Shown here piece after piece: positions 1 to 13,165 of a stretch of 64,000 bases of DNA. Source of the stretch: Peronospora farinosa (taxonomy: Eukaryota; Oomycota; Peronosporomycetes; Peronosporales; Peronosporaceae); the NCBI GenBank assembly GCA_947646735.1, contig CANTFK010000208.1:1-64000 (forward strand), in the 5' to 3' direction. The translations under genes were made by a program, and so were the position numbers. The notes beneath the pieces are model-generated. The model had not been told where the DNA came from. It did no database searches and was given only the letters and a program-made list of their open reading frames with translations. The stretch's first letter is position 1. Each line of letters starts with the position of its first letter.

Positions 1-1604
1 ACGAAAGATCTGGCCGATGACTATAATGCGGCTTACAGAGTACTTAGTAGATTGAAATATCTGTATGTAAATCAGTTACCTCTTAGCACACATCGATTGA
101 TCCAGTGCGTAGTCGTCGGAGATAATCATCTCCCAGTTGACTAGCTCCTTACTATTTGCGTTTTGCATTTTGCTGTTTGTACTTTGCACTTGCGCGATTT
201 GTGCCCAATGATTTCCAAGAAACGGTTGCTCTCACAAAAAAGACGCGATTTCTCTTACATACGAGAGCAGCGTAAAAAAGTCAGCATACATGATGTAAAT
301 CGCATTTCTTTTCGGTATAGCGTTGAAGACCCACATCGATCGACTACTGGGAGAGAGCGATGATTTCTAAGGACAACAATTTCATACAATTCGACTGGAG
401 AATTAATTTTCCAAGAGCGTCCATTTCGAGTGTATTGAGTAGAATATGGACAGATGGAATTAACCAGCTAACAGCTTCAAGCGCGAGCGACGTAGTTTGC
501 GTGCAATATGCCACCAAGTTGATCAGGCTAGCTGAAGCCAGACTTAATCAAGCCTCATCTTGTCTCTATGGTAGGAATTTTTACGAAGAAGAAATACTAC
601 TGGCGATCCAACTCACCAAAGCAGTCGTTCGGCAGCGCGGTACAAACTGAAACTATCGGTGTGAAGCGTACACGAGAATGCTATCGCAGTATTGCAGGAG
701 GCCCTATACGACAAATAAGAGATGTTTTCCATGTCCGCGATCTTCAGCATCTTATTATTGTTGACATTCGTGAAGATGCCTCACGCTATGGTGTGCTGGG
801 CATGTTACAACCAGGAAATGTCGTGGAGTTCTCAAGACTACAGGGACTCATTCGCGTGCTCGAGCTACAAGACGTAGTTAAGTTGGGATCACTTGACTGC
901 AGCTCGACTAGTTTTCGACTGAGTTTGCTTGCCGACACGAGATGCTGATACATTTCGGGTCTATGCCAACGACATTTCTATACGACCGTAATCACGCAAC
1001 GAACATTGACTGAATGCTACAACTCTACGTAATTGGCGTGATGAACAGAAGCTACGTGCTACTCAATAAATACTGTGGGTTGCGTCATTAGTCTTGCAGC
1101 CCGTTAAGCGTCGTGGTTCCTGGAAGCATGCAGAGCCACATGGGTGAGTCAAAGTAGGACATCGGCGCGATGCATCATTGACGACGGATACGGACAAGCT
1201 GAGATATTCTTGGAGAAAGAAGTCGCGTGGGAGTTGCTAATGTGCACAGAATGCCAGCGTCAACGTTTTACAAATATTTGCGATTTGCCGAGAACGGATG
1301 ACAAGCGGACGGTACCGAGAGGTCTAACACGGTGAGTATGAAGGGCTGCAGGTCGTTACTAAGTGCATAGTCGCGTCGGCTACTGCGAGTGCTGAGCTGC
1401 AAACGCCAGTACTAGAACGAGCATAAATCCATATAGCGATAAAGAGAGGGAGCACCAAATCACAGCTCGCGAGGATTTGTAGCTCCTTCACCCACTTTGA
1501 TAGTCCGAGGGTTTGACGATCTACTTCAAAAAGCATAGGGAATCTATTGTGCCATCGCAAAATCCACGATGGTGGCGTGATGGATTCCCACAGGTACCTT
1601 ATGG

Positions 1605-2155
1605 CCGACCAGGACATCAGCGATGCTCTGTGATACAGCGACGCGACTTCGCCCCTTTACTCTTCTTCAAAGCAGTCTAGATGATCACGAGGGTTTTTAA
1701 GTTGCTCTTCTTCGTCTGCATCAGGTCTTGCCTATCTCCAGACGATACCCACGATCTTACAGGCTAAATTTATTTCTCAATGACGATGTACTCGCCTATC
1801 TCTTATTTGATGCATTCTACGTATTATACGTTTTTTGTGTATTCCTTTTTTGGGTGCGATTTGCAGCTAGTTTGGGCATACAAGCAAGTGATTAAACTAA
1901 TAGGTAACAAAACCCTGCAACGACAAAAATCAATCAAGTGGAAATCCGAAGAGATATCAACTGGTACAAACCAGAACATCAGCGATGCTCTGCGATACAG
2001 CGACGTGACTTCTCTCCTCTCCTCTTCTTCAAGCAGTCTAAATGTCAAGGAAAGTTTTGGAGTTGCCTTTCTTGCCTATCTTCAGACGATATCTCACGAT
2101 CCCACCAGACTTCTTGCAGGCTAAATTTATTTCCCATTGACGATGTGCCGGTCTA
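1605..2155 (+). repeat. Diverged internal duplication within the repeat unit
   Basis: Two blocks, about 1608-1800 and 1972-2155, share the order 'acatcagcgatgctctg', 'acagcgac', 'cttcttcaa', 'cttgcctatct', 'cagacgatat' and 'aggctaaatttattt'. They differ by substitutions and indels, so the duplication is much older than the array. The same pair recurs in units 2-4. No coding role is visible. Confidence 0.7.
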
Positions 2156-3017
2156 TCCGTATCGTACAAAGACACTACAACGTATAATACATTGTATAAG
2201 TGCTCTTTACAGCTACTTTGAGCGTACCAACACTAAATTCATGAGACGCAGTAAAAACACACCTATTCTACGGATGGTTCGTGCGTGCTTTCTCGTCAAA
2301 TCGACATATACTGATTAGAGTGCCGAGACGACGAAGAAAACTCCGATCCCAATTTTATCTTGATCAACTCTTTACATCGCACCCTATATACACTATGTAT
2401 CTGAGAGTGACTTGTACATGCAGCTTGCTAGTACCGCAAGCTTCATGTACATGTCACTCGCAGTCGCAAAGGTAAGACTCTCATTAATGCTGCATTGCCA
2501 TCATACTGTACAAGACGCTATATGCGTATTACGTGAATATATTTGCAGTTTGCAGCTAGTTTGGACATACTAACAATAAATTCGTTTAAATCCCTTGTCT
2601 ACATATGGTTTGATACTTGTCAGATCGACATGTACGAAACTATGTGTAGAAAAGACCGGAACGACGAGATGAAATCCTGAGAAACCAGGGGTACTCGAAA
2701 CATGGACGTGAGTAAAATCTTATCTCTGCCAGCACTATTAGTACATACATTATCAGTTCTGGCAAGCTCTATGCGCACCTCGTTCGTAAAGGGTTCATGC
2801 TAGTAAGATGTGTAGAGTTGGCCGAAATAAAATTGGGATCGACGTTGTATTCAACTATGAAGGAGGGTCTCTAACGCCTTCCCTATAAGATGCAGACCCA
2901 ATCCTTATAAGGTTACGGACACCCCAGCATGGAATAATCTTGGGATGGTGAGGTGTAACGGAAAGCTGGATATGCAACGTAGATATACTGCCGGGACCTG
3001 GTCTTCATTTTAGTTCG

Positions 3018-3031
3018 TCATTTCCAAATTT
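3018..3031 (+). promoter_or_regulatory. Oomycete initiator-like core promoter, lectin unit 1
   Basis: TCATTTCCAAATTT matches the core of the published oomycete Inr consensus GCTCATTYYNCAWTTT at all but one position. It lies 53 bp before the lectin ATG, a typical short oomycete leader. The element recurs unchanged in units 2-4. Confidence 0.65.
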
Positions 3032-3083
3032 GCACTCAACAACACAAGTGGCTGGTCAGTGAAACATTCAGGTGAACGGTGCG

Positions 3084-3704
3084 ATGGTGCGATTGTTCTA
3101 CCAAGTCTTTGCAGCGCTGGCACTAGTTTCAGGCAGCGCTGCAAAAATAGAATGTATTACAGAGAACGATTACTTTGGTGGTAAAGGAGGAACTTTATTC
3201 GAAGATAAAGTGAATCGGGAAACCAATACCACCGGCATCGTCCTCCGTTCAGCAGAACGACTTGATGCCATTGGAATCATTGTCGGCGATGCTGAAATGA
3301 AACTTAATGGCGGTGTTGGTGGGAAAAAGGAGACAATTGACCTGAAGGGCAAGAGAATCATTGCGATGGAAGTCCACAGGGCTGGTAATGGTGAAGACAA
3401 GAGAATCGTCTTCGTGAAATTTGACGTCAAAGACGGCCGTTCATTCCAGGCCGGTTCAGAAGACAATGGCCGTACGCAGGAGAACATCATGAAGTTCGAA
3501 GCTCCTGTTGAAGGAGCTTATCTGATTGGTTTCGTTGGAAGAGCAAATAATGAGGTCGATGCTTTGGGTGGCATTTGGCTAGATTCCGAGTGTGCGGAAA
3601 GACTAAAAAAAGACGACTCCAGCGTCTCCATCAACCAAGTCGACTTCTCCAACGCTAAATTCGGTGTCTCCAACGACGACGACGACGACGATGCCGGGTC
3701 TTAA
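3084..3704 (+). CDS. Secreted jacalin-like lectin (unit 1)
   Basis: 206-aa protein from the ATG at 3084; an upstream in-frame GTG is not a credible eukaryotic start. Residues 1-20 (MVRLFYQVFAALALVSGSAA) are a clear signal peptide. Residues ~24-170 match the jacalin beta-prism pattern: 'RLDAIGI' near 59-65, a GGxGG loop near 76-80, 'RIIAMEV', 'YLIGFVGRA' near 146 and 'EVDALGGIW' near 157-165. This family binds carbohydrates, usually mannose or galactose. Cys24 and Cys170 bracket the domain and could form a disulfide; N48 is in an NTT sequon. The tail is six Asp residues then AGS. There is no RxLR-EER motif. A role at the host interface is inference. Single exon; the 3' UTR is shared with the paralogue at 55216. 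Confidence 0.88.
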   Translation: MVRLFYQVFAALALVSGSAAKIECITENDYFGGKGGTLFEDKVNRETNTTGIVLRSAERLDAIGIIVGDAEMKLNGGVGGKKETIDLKGKRIIAMEVHRAGNGEDKRIVFVKFDVKDGRSFQAGSEDNGRTQENIMKFEAPVEGAYLIGFVGRANNEVDALGGIWLDSECAERLKKDDSSVSINQVDFSNAKFGVSNDDDDDDAGS

Positions 3705-6700
3705 TCTAGTTCTTGTTCTTTTGAAAGAGTACTAGGATGTAGTCGAAAGTCATTTGTTGCGTGCGACAAAGTAAATGAAAATATTTGTGTGGTGGTATTT
3801 GTGTGGTGTTATTTGTGCTGTAGTGCTGATGTGTCGGCGATGTGGCTTCCTTTTTGAACAGTACAAATGTCAAGTTCTGACAATAGAAAAAGTTTGGGCG
3901 CTATCGATGAAGTCACGACGCGTATGCAATTCACTCTTGAATGAGAACAGAAGACTACTTGCTGTTCTAGACCTTAACGCACTGCCGCTGAAATGACAGA
4001 TTTTTGGGGGTCAATCTCTTCGGAGATTTTACACATAGCTCAATGCTACGTATCACATATGGTCTGCACACAGTTAGCACTACTAGGACAGCTCCAAAAC
4101 CGAGAATCAGAGCTGAAGTCAGCGAGTGTATTGCATGGATTGCACCGAAGCAAGAAGAGTGGACGATTGTCAAATAGCACCGTGAAGGAATACTGAAGTC
4201 CTCCGTCGCTAACTCGGAGCGTTCGTTATAAAGGAACAGCGGCAGGATAGAGATGCGAAACAACGGCATCTACCTACGCCTTTCAACGGAATTGTTTTGG
4301 AAACTATCGCCAATCAGCAGCCGGAATCCGTAGCCGACAGGAGACATGTCTTACATGTGTCACGTGGTTTCCGCAGCCATTGTAAATGACATCTCCACGA
4401 TTAAGATTAGGTTTGACGAGCAAATTATCATCAACTTCCGTCTCGGATCCTAATGGGTTTCTTTCTTACAAGCTGAGTGTTCGATACACCGAGACAGTAT
4501 GCTTAATCCCACCACCATTGGCTTTAATTTCCGCAATAGCGACGCTAGGGGATATAACCGAAGCGCAATATAACGTCGAGCTCCAAATTCAGGCTTACGC
4601 GGCCTTGCATCGTTGAGGACAACTGACTACATGCTAGCACGATGCCAGATGCACTCGTCTTCGCGTGCTACTAGGTTAGCGAGTTTATAGCGTTACTAGA
4701 TCACTACACATGGCAACTATCAGGCGCACGAAAGATCTGGCCGATGATTATAATGCGGCTTACAGAGTACTTAGTAGATTGAAATATCTGTATGTAAATC
4801 AGTTACCTCTTAGCACACATCGATTGATCCAGTGCGTAGTCGTCGGAGATAATCATCTCCCAGTTGACTAGCTCCTTACTATTTGCGTTTTGCATTTTGC
4901 TGTTTGTACTTTGCACTTGCGCGATTTGTGCCCAATGATTTCCAAGAAACGGTTGCTCTCACAAAAAAGACGCGATTTCTCTTACATACGAGAGCAGCGT
5001 AAAAAAGTCAGCATACATGATGTAAATCGCATTTCTTTTCGGTATAGCGTTGAAGACCCACATCGATCGACTACTGGGAGAGAGCGATGATTTCTAAGGA
5101 CAACAATTTCATACAATTCGACTGGAGAATTAATTTTCCAAGAGCGTCCATTTCGAGTGTATTGAGTAGAATATGGACAGATGGAATTAACCAGCTAACA
5201 GCTTCAAGCGCGAGCGACGTAGTTTGCGTGCAATATGCCACCAAGTTGATCAGGCTCGCTGAAGCCAGACTTAATCAAGCCTCATCTTGTCTCTATGGTA
5301 GGAATTTTTACGAAGAAGAAATACTACTGGCGATCCAACTCACCAAAACAGTCGTTCGGCAGCGCGGTACAAACTGAAACTATCGGTGTGAAGCGTACAC
5401 GAGAATCTTATAGCAGTATTGCAGGAGGCCTATACGACAAATAAGAGATGATTTTCATGTCCGCGATCTTCAGCATCTTATTATTGTTGACATTCGTGAA
5501 GATGCCTCACGCTATGGTGTGCTGGGCATGTTACAACCAGGAAATGTCGTGGAGTTCTCAAGACTACAGGGACTCATTCGCGTGCTCGAGCTACAAGACG
5601 TAGTTAAGTTGGGATCAATTGACAGCAGCTCGACTAGTTTTCGACTGAGTTTGCTTGCCGACACGAGATGCTGATACATTTCGGGTCTATGCCAACGACA
5701 TTTCTATACGACCTTAATCACGCAACGAACATTGACTGAATGCTACAACTCTACGTAATTGGCGTGATGAACAGAAGCTACGTGCTACTCAATAAATACT
5801 GTGGGTTGCGTCATTAGTCTTGCAGCCCGTTAAGCGTCGTGGTTCCTGGAAGCATGCAGAGCCACATGGGTGAGTCAAAGTAGGACATCGGCGCGATGCA
5901 TCATTGACGACGGATACGGACAAGCTGAGATATTCTTGGAGAAAGAAGTCGCGTGGGAGTTGCTAATGTGCACAGAATGCCAGCGTCAACGTTTTACAAA
6001 TATTTGCGATTTGCCGAGAACGGATGACAAGCGGACGGTACCGAGAGGTCTAATACGGTGAGTATGAAGGGCTGCAGGTCGTTACTAAGTGCATAGTCGC
6101 GTCGGCTACTGCGAGTGCTGAGCTGCAAACGCCAGTACTAGAACGAGCATAAAGCCATATAGCGATAAAGAGAGGGAGCACCAAATCACAGCTCGCGAGG
6201 ATTTGTAGCTCCTTCACCCACTTTGATAGTCCGAGGGTTTGACGATCTACTTCAAAAAGCATAGGGAATCTATTGTACCATCGCAAAATCCACGATGGTG
6301 GCGTGATGGATTCCCACAGGTACCTTATGGCCGACCAGGACATCAGCGATGCTCTGTGATACAGCGACGCGACTTCGCCCCTTTACTCTTCTTCAAAGCA
6401 GTCTAGATGATCACGAGGGTTTTTAAGTTGCTCTTCTTCGTCTGCATCAGGTCTTGCCTATCTCCAGACGATACCCACGATCTTACAGGCTAAATTTATT
6501 TCTCAATGACGATGTACTCGCCTATCTCTTATTTGATGCAGTCTACGTATTATACGTTTTTTGTGTATTCCTTTTTTGGGTGCGATTTGCAGCTAGTTTG
6601 GGCATACAAGCAAGTGATTAAACTAATAGGTAACAAAACCCTGCAACGACAAAAATCAATCAAGTGGAAATCCGAAGAGATATCAACTGGTACAAACCAG

Positions 6701-7747
6701 AACATCAGCGATGCTCTGCGATACAGCGACGTGACTTCTCTCCTCTCCTCTTCTTCAAGCAGTCTAAATGTCAAGGAAAGTTTTGGAGTTGCCTTTCTTG
6801 CCTATCTTCAGACGATATCTCACGATCCCACCAGACTTCTTGCAGGCTAAATTTATTTCCCATTGACGATGTGCCGGTCTATCCGTATCGTACAAAGACA
6901 CTACAACGTATAATACATTGTATAAGTGCTCTTTACAGCTACTTTGAGCGTACCAACACTAAATTCATGAGACGCAGTAAAAACACACCTATTCTACGGA
7001 TGGTTCGTGCGTGCTTTCTCGTCAAATCGACATATACTGATTAGAGTGCCGAGACGACGAAGAAAACTCCGATCCCAATTTTATCTTGATCAACTCTTTA
7101 CATCGCACCCTATATACACTATGTATCTGAGATTGACTTGTACATGCAGCTTGCTAGTACCGCAAGCTTCATGTACATGTCACTCGCAGTCGCAAAGGTA
7201 AGACTCTCATTAATGCTGCATTGCCATCATACTGTACAAGACGCTATATGCGTATTACGTGAATATATTTGCAGTTTGCAGCTAGTTTGGACATACTAAC
7301 AATAAATTCGTTTAAATCCCTTGTTTATATATGGTTTGATACTTGTCAGATCGACATGTACGAAACTATGTGTAGAAAAGACCGGAACGACGAGATGAAA
7401 TCCTGGGAATGAAACCAGGGGTACTCGAAACATGGACGTGAGTAAAATCTTATCTCTGCCAGCACTATTAGTACATACATTATCAGTTCTGGCAAGCTCT
7501 ATGCGCACCTCGTTCGTAAAGGGTTCATGCTAGTAAGATGTGTAGAGTTGGCCGAAATAAAATTGGGATCGACGTTGTATTCAACTATGAAGGAGGGTCT
7601 CTAACGCCTTCCCTATAAGATGCAGACCCAATCCTTATAAGGTTACGGACACCCCAGCATGGAATAATCTTGGGATGGTGAGGTGTAACGGAAAGCTGGA
7701 TATGCAACGTAGATATACTGCCGGGACCTGGTCTTCATTTTAGTTCG

Positions 7748-7761
7748 TCATTTCCAAATTT
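7748..7761 (+). promoter_or_regulatory. Initiator-like core promoter, lectin unit 2
   Basis: Same 14-base Inr-like element as in unit 1, at the same distance from the lectin ATG. Confidence 0.65.
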
Positions 7762-7813
7762 GCACTCAACAACACAAGTGGCTGGTCAGTGAAACATTCA
7801 GGTGAACGGTGCG

Positions 7814-8434
7814 ATGGTGCGATTGTTCTACCAAGTCTTTGCAGCGCTGGCACTAGTTTCAGGCAGCGCTGCAAAAATAGAATGTATTACAGAGAACGAT
7901 TACTTTGGTGGTAAAGGAGGAACTTTATTCGAAGATAAAGTGAATCGGGAAACCAATACCACCGGCATCGTCCTCCGTTCAGCAGAACGACTTGATGCCA
8001 TTGGAATCATTGTCGGCGATGCTGAAATGAAACTTAATGGCGGTGTTGGTGGGAAAAAGGAGACAATTGACCTGAAGGGCAAGAGAATCATTGCGATGGA
8101 AGTCCACAGGGCTGGTAATGGTGAAGACAAGAGAATCGTCTTCGTGAAATTTGACGTCAAAGACGGCCGTTCATTCCAGGCCGGTTCAGAAGACAATGGC
8201 CGTACGCAGGAGAACATCATGAAGTTCGAAGCTCCTGTTGAAGGAGCTTATCTGATTGGTTTCGTTGGAAGAGCAAATAATGAGGTCGATGCTTTGGGTG
8301 GCATTTGGCTAGATTCCGAGTGTGCGGAAAGACTAAAAAAAGACGACTCCAGCGTCTCCATCAACCAAGTCGACTTCTCCAACGCTAAATTCGGTGTCTC
8401 CAACGACGACGACGACGACGATGCCGGGTCTTAA
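7814..8434 (+). CDS. Secreted jacalin-like lectin (unit 2)
   Basis: The predicted protein is identical to the unit 1 copy: 206 aa, signal peptide 1-20, jacalin-like domain ~24-170 bounded by Cys24 and Cys170, six-Asp tail. Promoter and UTR are also the same, so all copies are probably expressed together and raise dosage rather than diversity. That is inference from sequence identity. Confidence 0.88.
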   Translation: MVRLFYQVFAALALVSGSAAKIECITENDYFGGKGGTLFEDKVNRETNTTGIVLRSAERLDAIGIIVGDAEMKLNGGVGGKKETIDLKGKRIIAMEVHRAGNGEDKRIVFVKFDVKDGRSFQAGSEDNGRTQENIMKFEAPVEGAYLIGFVGRANNEVDALGGIWLDSECAERLKKDDSSVSINQVDFSNAKFGVSNDDDDDDAGS

Positions 8435-11400
8435 TCTAGTTCTTGTTCTTTTGAAAGAGTACTAGGATGTAGTCGAAAGTCATTTGTTGCGTGCGACAAA
8501 GTAAATGAAAATATTTGTGTGGTGGTATTTGTGTGGTGTTATTTGTGCTGTAGTGCTGATGTGTCGGCGATGTGGCTTCCTTTTTGAACAGTACAAATGT
8601 CAAGTTCTGACAATAGAAAAAGTTTGGGCGCTATCGATGAAGTCACGACGCGTATGCAATTCACTCTTGAATGAGAACAGAAGACTACTTGCTGTTCTAG
8701 ACCTTAACGCACTGCCGCTGAAATGACAGATTTTTGGGGGTCAATCTCTTCGGAGATTTTACACATAGCTCAATGCTACGTATCACATATGGTCTGCACA
8801 CAGTTAGCACTACTAGGACAGCTCCAAAACCGAGAATCAGAGCTGAAGTCAGCGAGTGTATTGCATGGATTGCACCGAAGCAAGAAGAGTGGACGATTGT
8901 CAAATAGCACCGTGAAGGAATACTGAAGTCCTCCGTCGCTAACTCGGAGCGTTCGTTATAAAGGAACAGCGGCAGGATAGAGATGCGAAACAACGGCATC
9001 TACCTACGCCTTTCAACGGAATTGTTTTGGAAACTATCGCCAATCAGCAGCCGGAATCCGTAGCCGACAGGAGACATGTCTTACATGTGTCACGTGGTTT
9101 CCGCAGCCATTGTAAATGACATCTCCACGATTAAGATTAGGTTTGACGAGCAAATTATCATCAACTTCCGTCTCGGATCCTAATGGGTTTCTTTCTTACA
9201 AGCTGAGTGTTCGATACACCGAGACAGTATGCTTAATCCCACCACCATTGGCTTTAATTTCCGCAATAGCGACGCTAGGGGATATAACCGAAGCGCAATA
9301 TAACGTCGAGCTCCAAATTCAGGCTTACGCGGCCTTGCATCGTTGAGGACAACTGACTACATGCTAGCACGATGCCAGATGCACTCGTCTTCGCGTGCTA
9401 CTAGGTTAGCGAGTTTATAGCGTTACTAGATCACTACACATGGCAACTATCAGGCGCACGAAAGATCTGGCCGATGACTATAATGCGGCTTACAGAGTAC
9501 TTAGTAGATTGAAATATCTGTATGTAAATCAGTTACCTCTTAGCACACATCGATTGATCCAGTGCGTAGTCGTCGGAGATAATCATCTCCCAGTTGACTA
9601 GCTCCTTACTATTTGCGTTTTGCATTTTGCTGTTTGTACTTTGCACTTGCGCGATTTGTGCCCAATGATTTCCAAGAAACGGTTGCTCTCACAAAAAAGA
9701 CGCGATTTCTCTTACATACGAGAGCAGCGTAAAAAAGTCAGCATACATGATGTAAATCGCATTTCTTTTCGGTATAGCGTTGAAGACCCACATCGATCGA
9801 CTACTGGGAGAGAGCGATGATTTCTAAGGACAACAATTTCATACAATTCGACTGGAGAATTAATTTTCCAAGAGCGTCCATTTCGAGTGTATTGAGTAGA
9901 ATATGGACAGATGGAATTAACCAGCTAACAGCTTCAAGCGCGAGCGACGTAGTTTGCGTGCAATATGCCACCAAGTTGATCAGGCTCGCTGAAGCCAGAC
10001 TTAATCAAGCCTCATCTTGTCTCTATGGTAGGAATTTTTACGAAGAAGAAATACTACTGGCGATCCAACTCACCAAAACAGTCGTTCGGCAGCGCGGTAC
10101 AAACTGAAACTATCGGTGTGAAGCGTACACGAGAATGCTATCGCAGTATTGCAGGAGGCCCTATACGACAAATAAGAGATGTTTTTCATGTCCGCGATCT
10201 TCAGCATCTTATTATTGTTGACATTCGTGAAGATGCCTCACGCTATGGTGTGCTGGGCATGTTACAACCAGGCAATGTCGTGGAGTTCTCAAGACTACAG
10301 GGACTCATTCGCGTGCTCGAGCTACAAGACGTAGTTAAGTTGGGATCACTTGACTGCAGCTCGACTAGTTTTCGACTGAGTTTGCTTGCCGGCACGAGAT
10401 GCTGATACATTTCGGGTCTATGCCAACGACATTTCTATACGACCTTAATCACGCAACGAACATTGACTGAATGCTACAACTCTACGTAATTGGCGTGATG
10501 AACAGAAGCTACGTGCTACTCAATAAATACTGTGGGTTGCGTCATTAGTCTTGCAGCCCGTTAAGCGTCGTGGTTCCTGGAAGCATGCAGAGCCACATGG
10601 GTGAGTCAAAGTAGGACATCGGCGCGATGCATCATTGACGACGGATACGGACAAGCTGAGATATTCTTGGAGAAAGAAGTCGCGTGGGAGTTGCTAATGT
10701 GCACAGAATGCCAGCGTCAACGTTTTACAAATATTTGCGATTTGCCGAGAACGGATGACAAGCGGACGGTACCGAGAGGTCTAATACGGTGAGTATGAAG
10801 GGCTGCAGGTCGTTACTAAGTGCATAGTCGCGTCGGCTACTGCGAGTGCTGAGCTGCAAACGCCAGTACTAGAACGAGCATAAAGCCATATAGCGATAAA
10901 GCGAGGGAGCACCAAATCACAGCTCGCGAGGATTTGTAGCTCCTTCACCCACTTTGATAGTCCGAGGGTTTGACGATCTACTTCAAAAAGCATAGGGAAT
11001 CTATTGTGCCATCGCAAAATCCACGATGGTGGCGTGATGGATTCCCACAGGTACCTTATGGCCGACCAGGACATCAGCGATGCTCTGTGATACAGCGACG
11101 CGACTTCGCCCCTTTACTCTTCTTCAAAGCAGTCTAGATGATCACGAGGGTTTTTAAGTTGCTCTTCTTCGTCTGCATCAGGTCTTGCCTATCTCCAGAC
11201 GATACCCACGATCTTACAGGCTAAATTTATTTCTCAATGACGATGTACTCGCCTATCTCTTATTTGATGCAGTCTACGTATTATACGTTTTTTGTGTATT
11301 CCTTTTTTGGGTGCGATTTGCAGCTAGTTTGGGCATACAAGCAAGTGATTAAACTAATAGGTAACAAAACCCTGCAACGACAAAAATCAATCAAGTGGAA

Positions 11401-12478
11401 ATCCGAAGAGATATCAACTGGTACAAACCAGAACATCAGCGATGCTCTGCGATACAGCGACGTGACTTCTCTCCTCTCCTCTTCTTCAAGCAGTCTAAAT
11501 GTCAAGGAAAGTTTTGGAGTTGCCTTTCTTGCCTATCTTCAGACGATATCTCACGATCCCACCAGACTTCTTGCAGGCTAAATTTATTTCCCATTGACGA
11601 TGTGCCGGTCTATCCGTATCGTACAAAGACACTACAACGTATAATACATTGTATAAGTGCTCTTTACAGCTACTTTGAGCGTACCAACACTAAATTCATG
11701 AGACGCAGTAAAAACACACCTATTCTACGGATGGTTCGTGCGTGCTTTCTCGTCAAATCGACATATACTGATTAGAGTGCCGAGACGACGAAGAAAACTC
11801 CGATCCCAATTTTATCTTGATCAACTCTTTACATCGCACCCTATATACACTATGTATCTGAGATTGACTTGTACATGCAGCTTGCTAGTACCGCAAGCTT
11901 CATGTACATGTCACTCGCAGTCGCAAAGGTAAGACTCTCATTAATGCTGCATTGCCATCATACTGTACAAGACGCTATATGCGTATTACGTGAATATATT
12001 TGCAGTTTGCAGCTAGTTTGGACATACTAACAATAAATTCGTTTAAATCCCTTGTTTATATATGGTTTGATACTTGTCAGATCGACATGTACGAAACTAT
12101 GTGTAGAAAAGACCGGAACGACGAGATGAAATCCTGGGAATGAAACCAGGGGTACTCGAAACATGGACGTGAGTAAAATCTTATCTCTGCCAGCACTATT
12201 AGTACATACATTATCAGTTCTGGCAAGCTCTATGCGCACCTCGTTCGTAAAGGGTTCATGCTAGTAAGATGTGTAGAGTTGGCCGAAATAAAATTGGGAT
12301 CGACGTTGTATTCAACTATGAAGGAGGGTCTCTAACGCCTTCCCTATAAGATGCAGACCCAATCCTTATAAGGTTACGGACACCCCAGCATGGAATAATC
12401 TTGGGATGGTGAGGTGTAACGGAAAGCTGGATATGCAACGTAGATATACTGCCGGGACCTGGTCTTCATTTTAGTTCG

Positions 12479-12492
12479 TCATTTCCAAATTT
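12479..12492 (+). promoter_or_regulatory. Initiator-like core promoter, lectin unit 3
   Basis: Same 14-base Inr-like element as in unit 1, at the same distance from the lectin ATG. Confidence 0.65.
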
Positions 12493-12544
12493 GCACTCAA
12501 CAACACAAGTGGCTGGTCAGTGAAACATTCAGGTGAACGGTGCG

Positions 12545-13165
12545 ATGGTGCGATTGTTCTACCAAGTCTTTGCAGCGCTGGCACTAGTTTCAGGCAGCGC
12601 TGCAAAAATAGAATGTATTACAGAGAACGATTACTTTGGTGGTAAAGGAGGAACTTTATTCGAAGATAAAGTGAATCGGGAAACCAATACCACCGGCATC
12701 GTCCTCCGTTCAGCAGAACGACTTGATGCCATTGGAATCATTGTCGGCGATGCTGAAATGAAACTTAATGGCGGTGTTGGTGGGAAAAAGGAGACAATTG
12801 ACCTGAAGGGCAAGAGAATCATTGCGATGGAAGTCCACAGGGCTGGTAATGGTGAAGACAAGAGAATCGTCTTCGTGAAATTTGACGTCAAAGACGGCCG
12901 TTCATTCCAGGCCGGTTCAGAAGACAATGGCCGTACGCAGGAGAACATCATGAAGTTCGAAGCTCCTGTTGAAGGAGCTTATCTGATTGGTTTCGTTGGA
13001 AGAGCAAATAATGAGGTCGATGCTTTGGGTGGCATTTGGCTAGATTCCGAGTGTGCGGAAAGACTAAAAAAAGACGACTCCAGCGTCTCCATCAACCAAG
13101 TCGACTTCTCCAACGCTAAATTCGGTGTCTCCAACGACGACGACGACGACGATGCCGGGTCTTAA
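12545..13165 (+). CDS. Secreted jacalin-like lectin (unit 3)
   Basis: The predicted protein is identical to the unit 1 and unit 2 copies (206 aa, signal peptide, jacalin-like fold, six-Asp tail). Identity across three copies shows very recent duplication or gene conversion, because even synonymous changes are missing in the coding region that I compared. Confidence 0.88.
   Translation: MVRLFYQVFAALALVSGSAAKIECITENDYFGGKGGTLFEDKVNRETNTTGIVLRSAERLDAIGIIVGDAEMKLNGGVGGKKETIDLKGKRIIAMEVHRAGNGEDKRIVFVKFDVKDGRSFQAGSEDNGRTQENIMKFEAPVEGAYLIGFVGRANNEVDALGGIWLDSECAERLKKDDSSVSINQVDFSNAKFGVSNDDDDDDAGS

Larger units (their letters stand above)
1..4727 (+). repeat. Repeat unit 1
   Basis: This is the first visible copy, phased to the window edge. 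The lectin gene is at 3084-3704. Bases 1-2990 and 3790-4727 hold no gene I can support. They contain an internal diverged duplication (about 1608-1800 and 1972-2155) and several short open frames. Unit 1 lacks four bases near 2681 that units 2-4 have, which breaks one small antisense open frame seen in the others. Confidence 0.95.
4728..9457 (+). repeat. Repeat unit 2
   Basis: 4730 bp copy of the array unit. The lectin gene is at 7814-8434. Unit-specific differences cluster at 5397-5455 (small substitutions and a one-base loss). They disrupt a 126-codon frame that is open in units 1, 3 and 4, which argues that this frame is not a gene. The rest is non-coding as in unit 1. Confidence 0.95.

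Noticed and set aside
360..948. Open frames of 96 and 126 codons (and equivalents in each unit) as genes
   Set aside because: They are repeated only because the unit is repeated. The 126-codon frame is broken in unit 2, the 96-codon one is truncated with amino-acid changes in unit 5, and neither shows a domain or signal peptide.
3072..3086. GTG upstream of the lectin ATG as the start codon
   Set aside because: Eukaryotic nuclear genes rarely start at GTG. The ATG at 3084 begins exactly at the signal peptide and sits ~53 bp after the Inr-like element.
3225..3262. RxLR-EER-like effector motif in the lectin ('VLRSAERL')
   Set aside because: This stretch aligns with the jacalin-family 'R...IDAIGI' strand, and no RxLR tetrapeptide is present.
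3170..3490. 106-codon antisense frame over the lectin gene
   Set aside because: It is a shadow of the lectin coding strand, and its reading is not preserved in the diverged paralogue in a way that suggests a gene.
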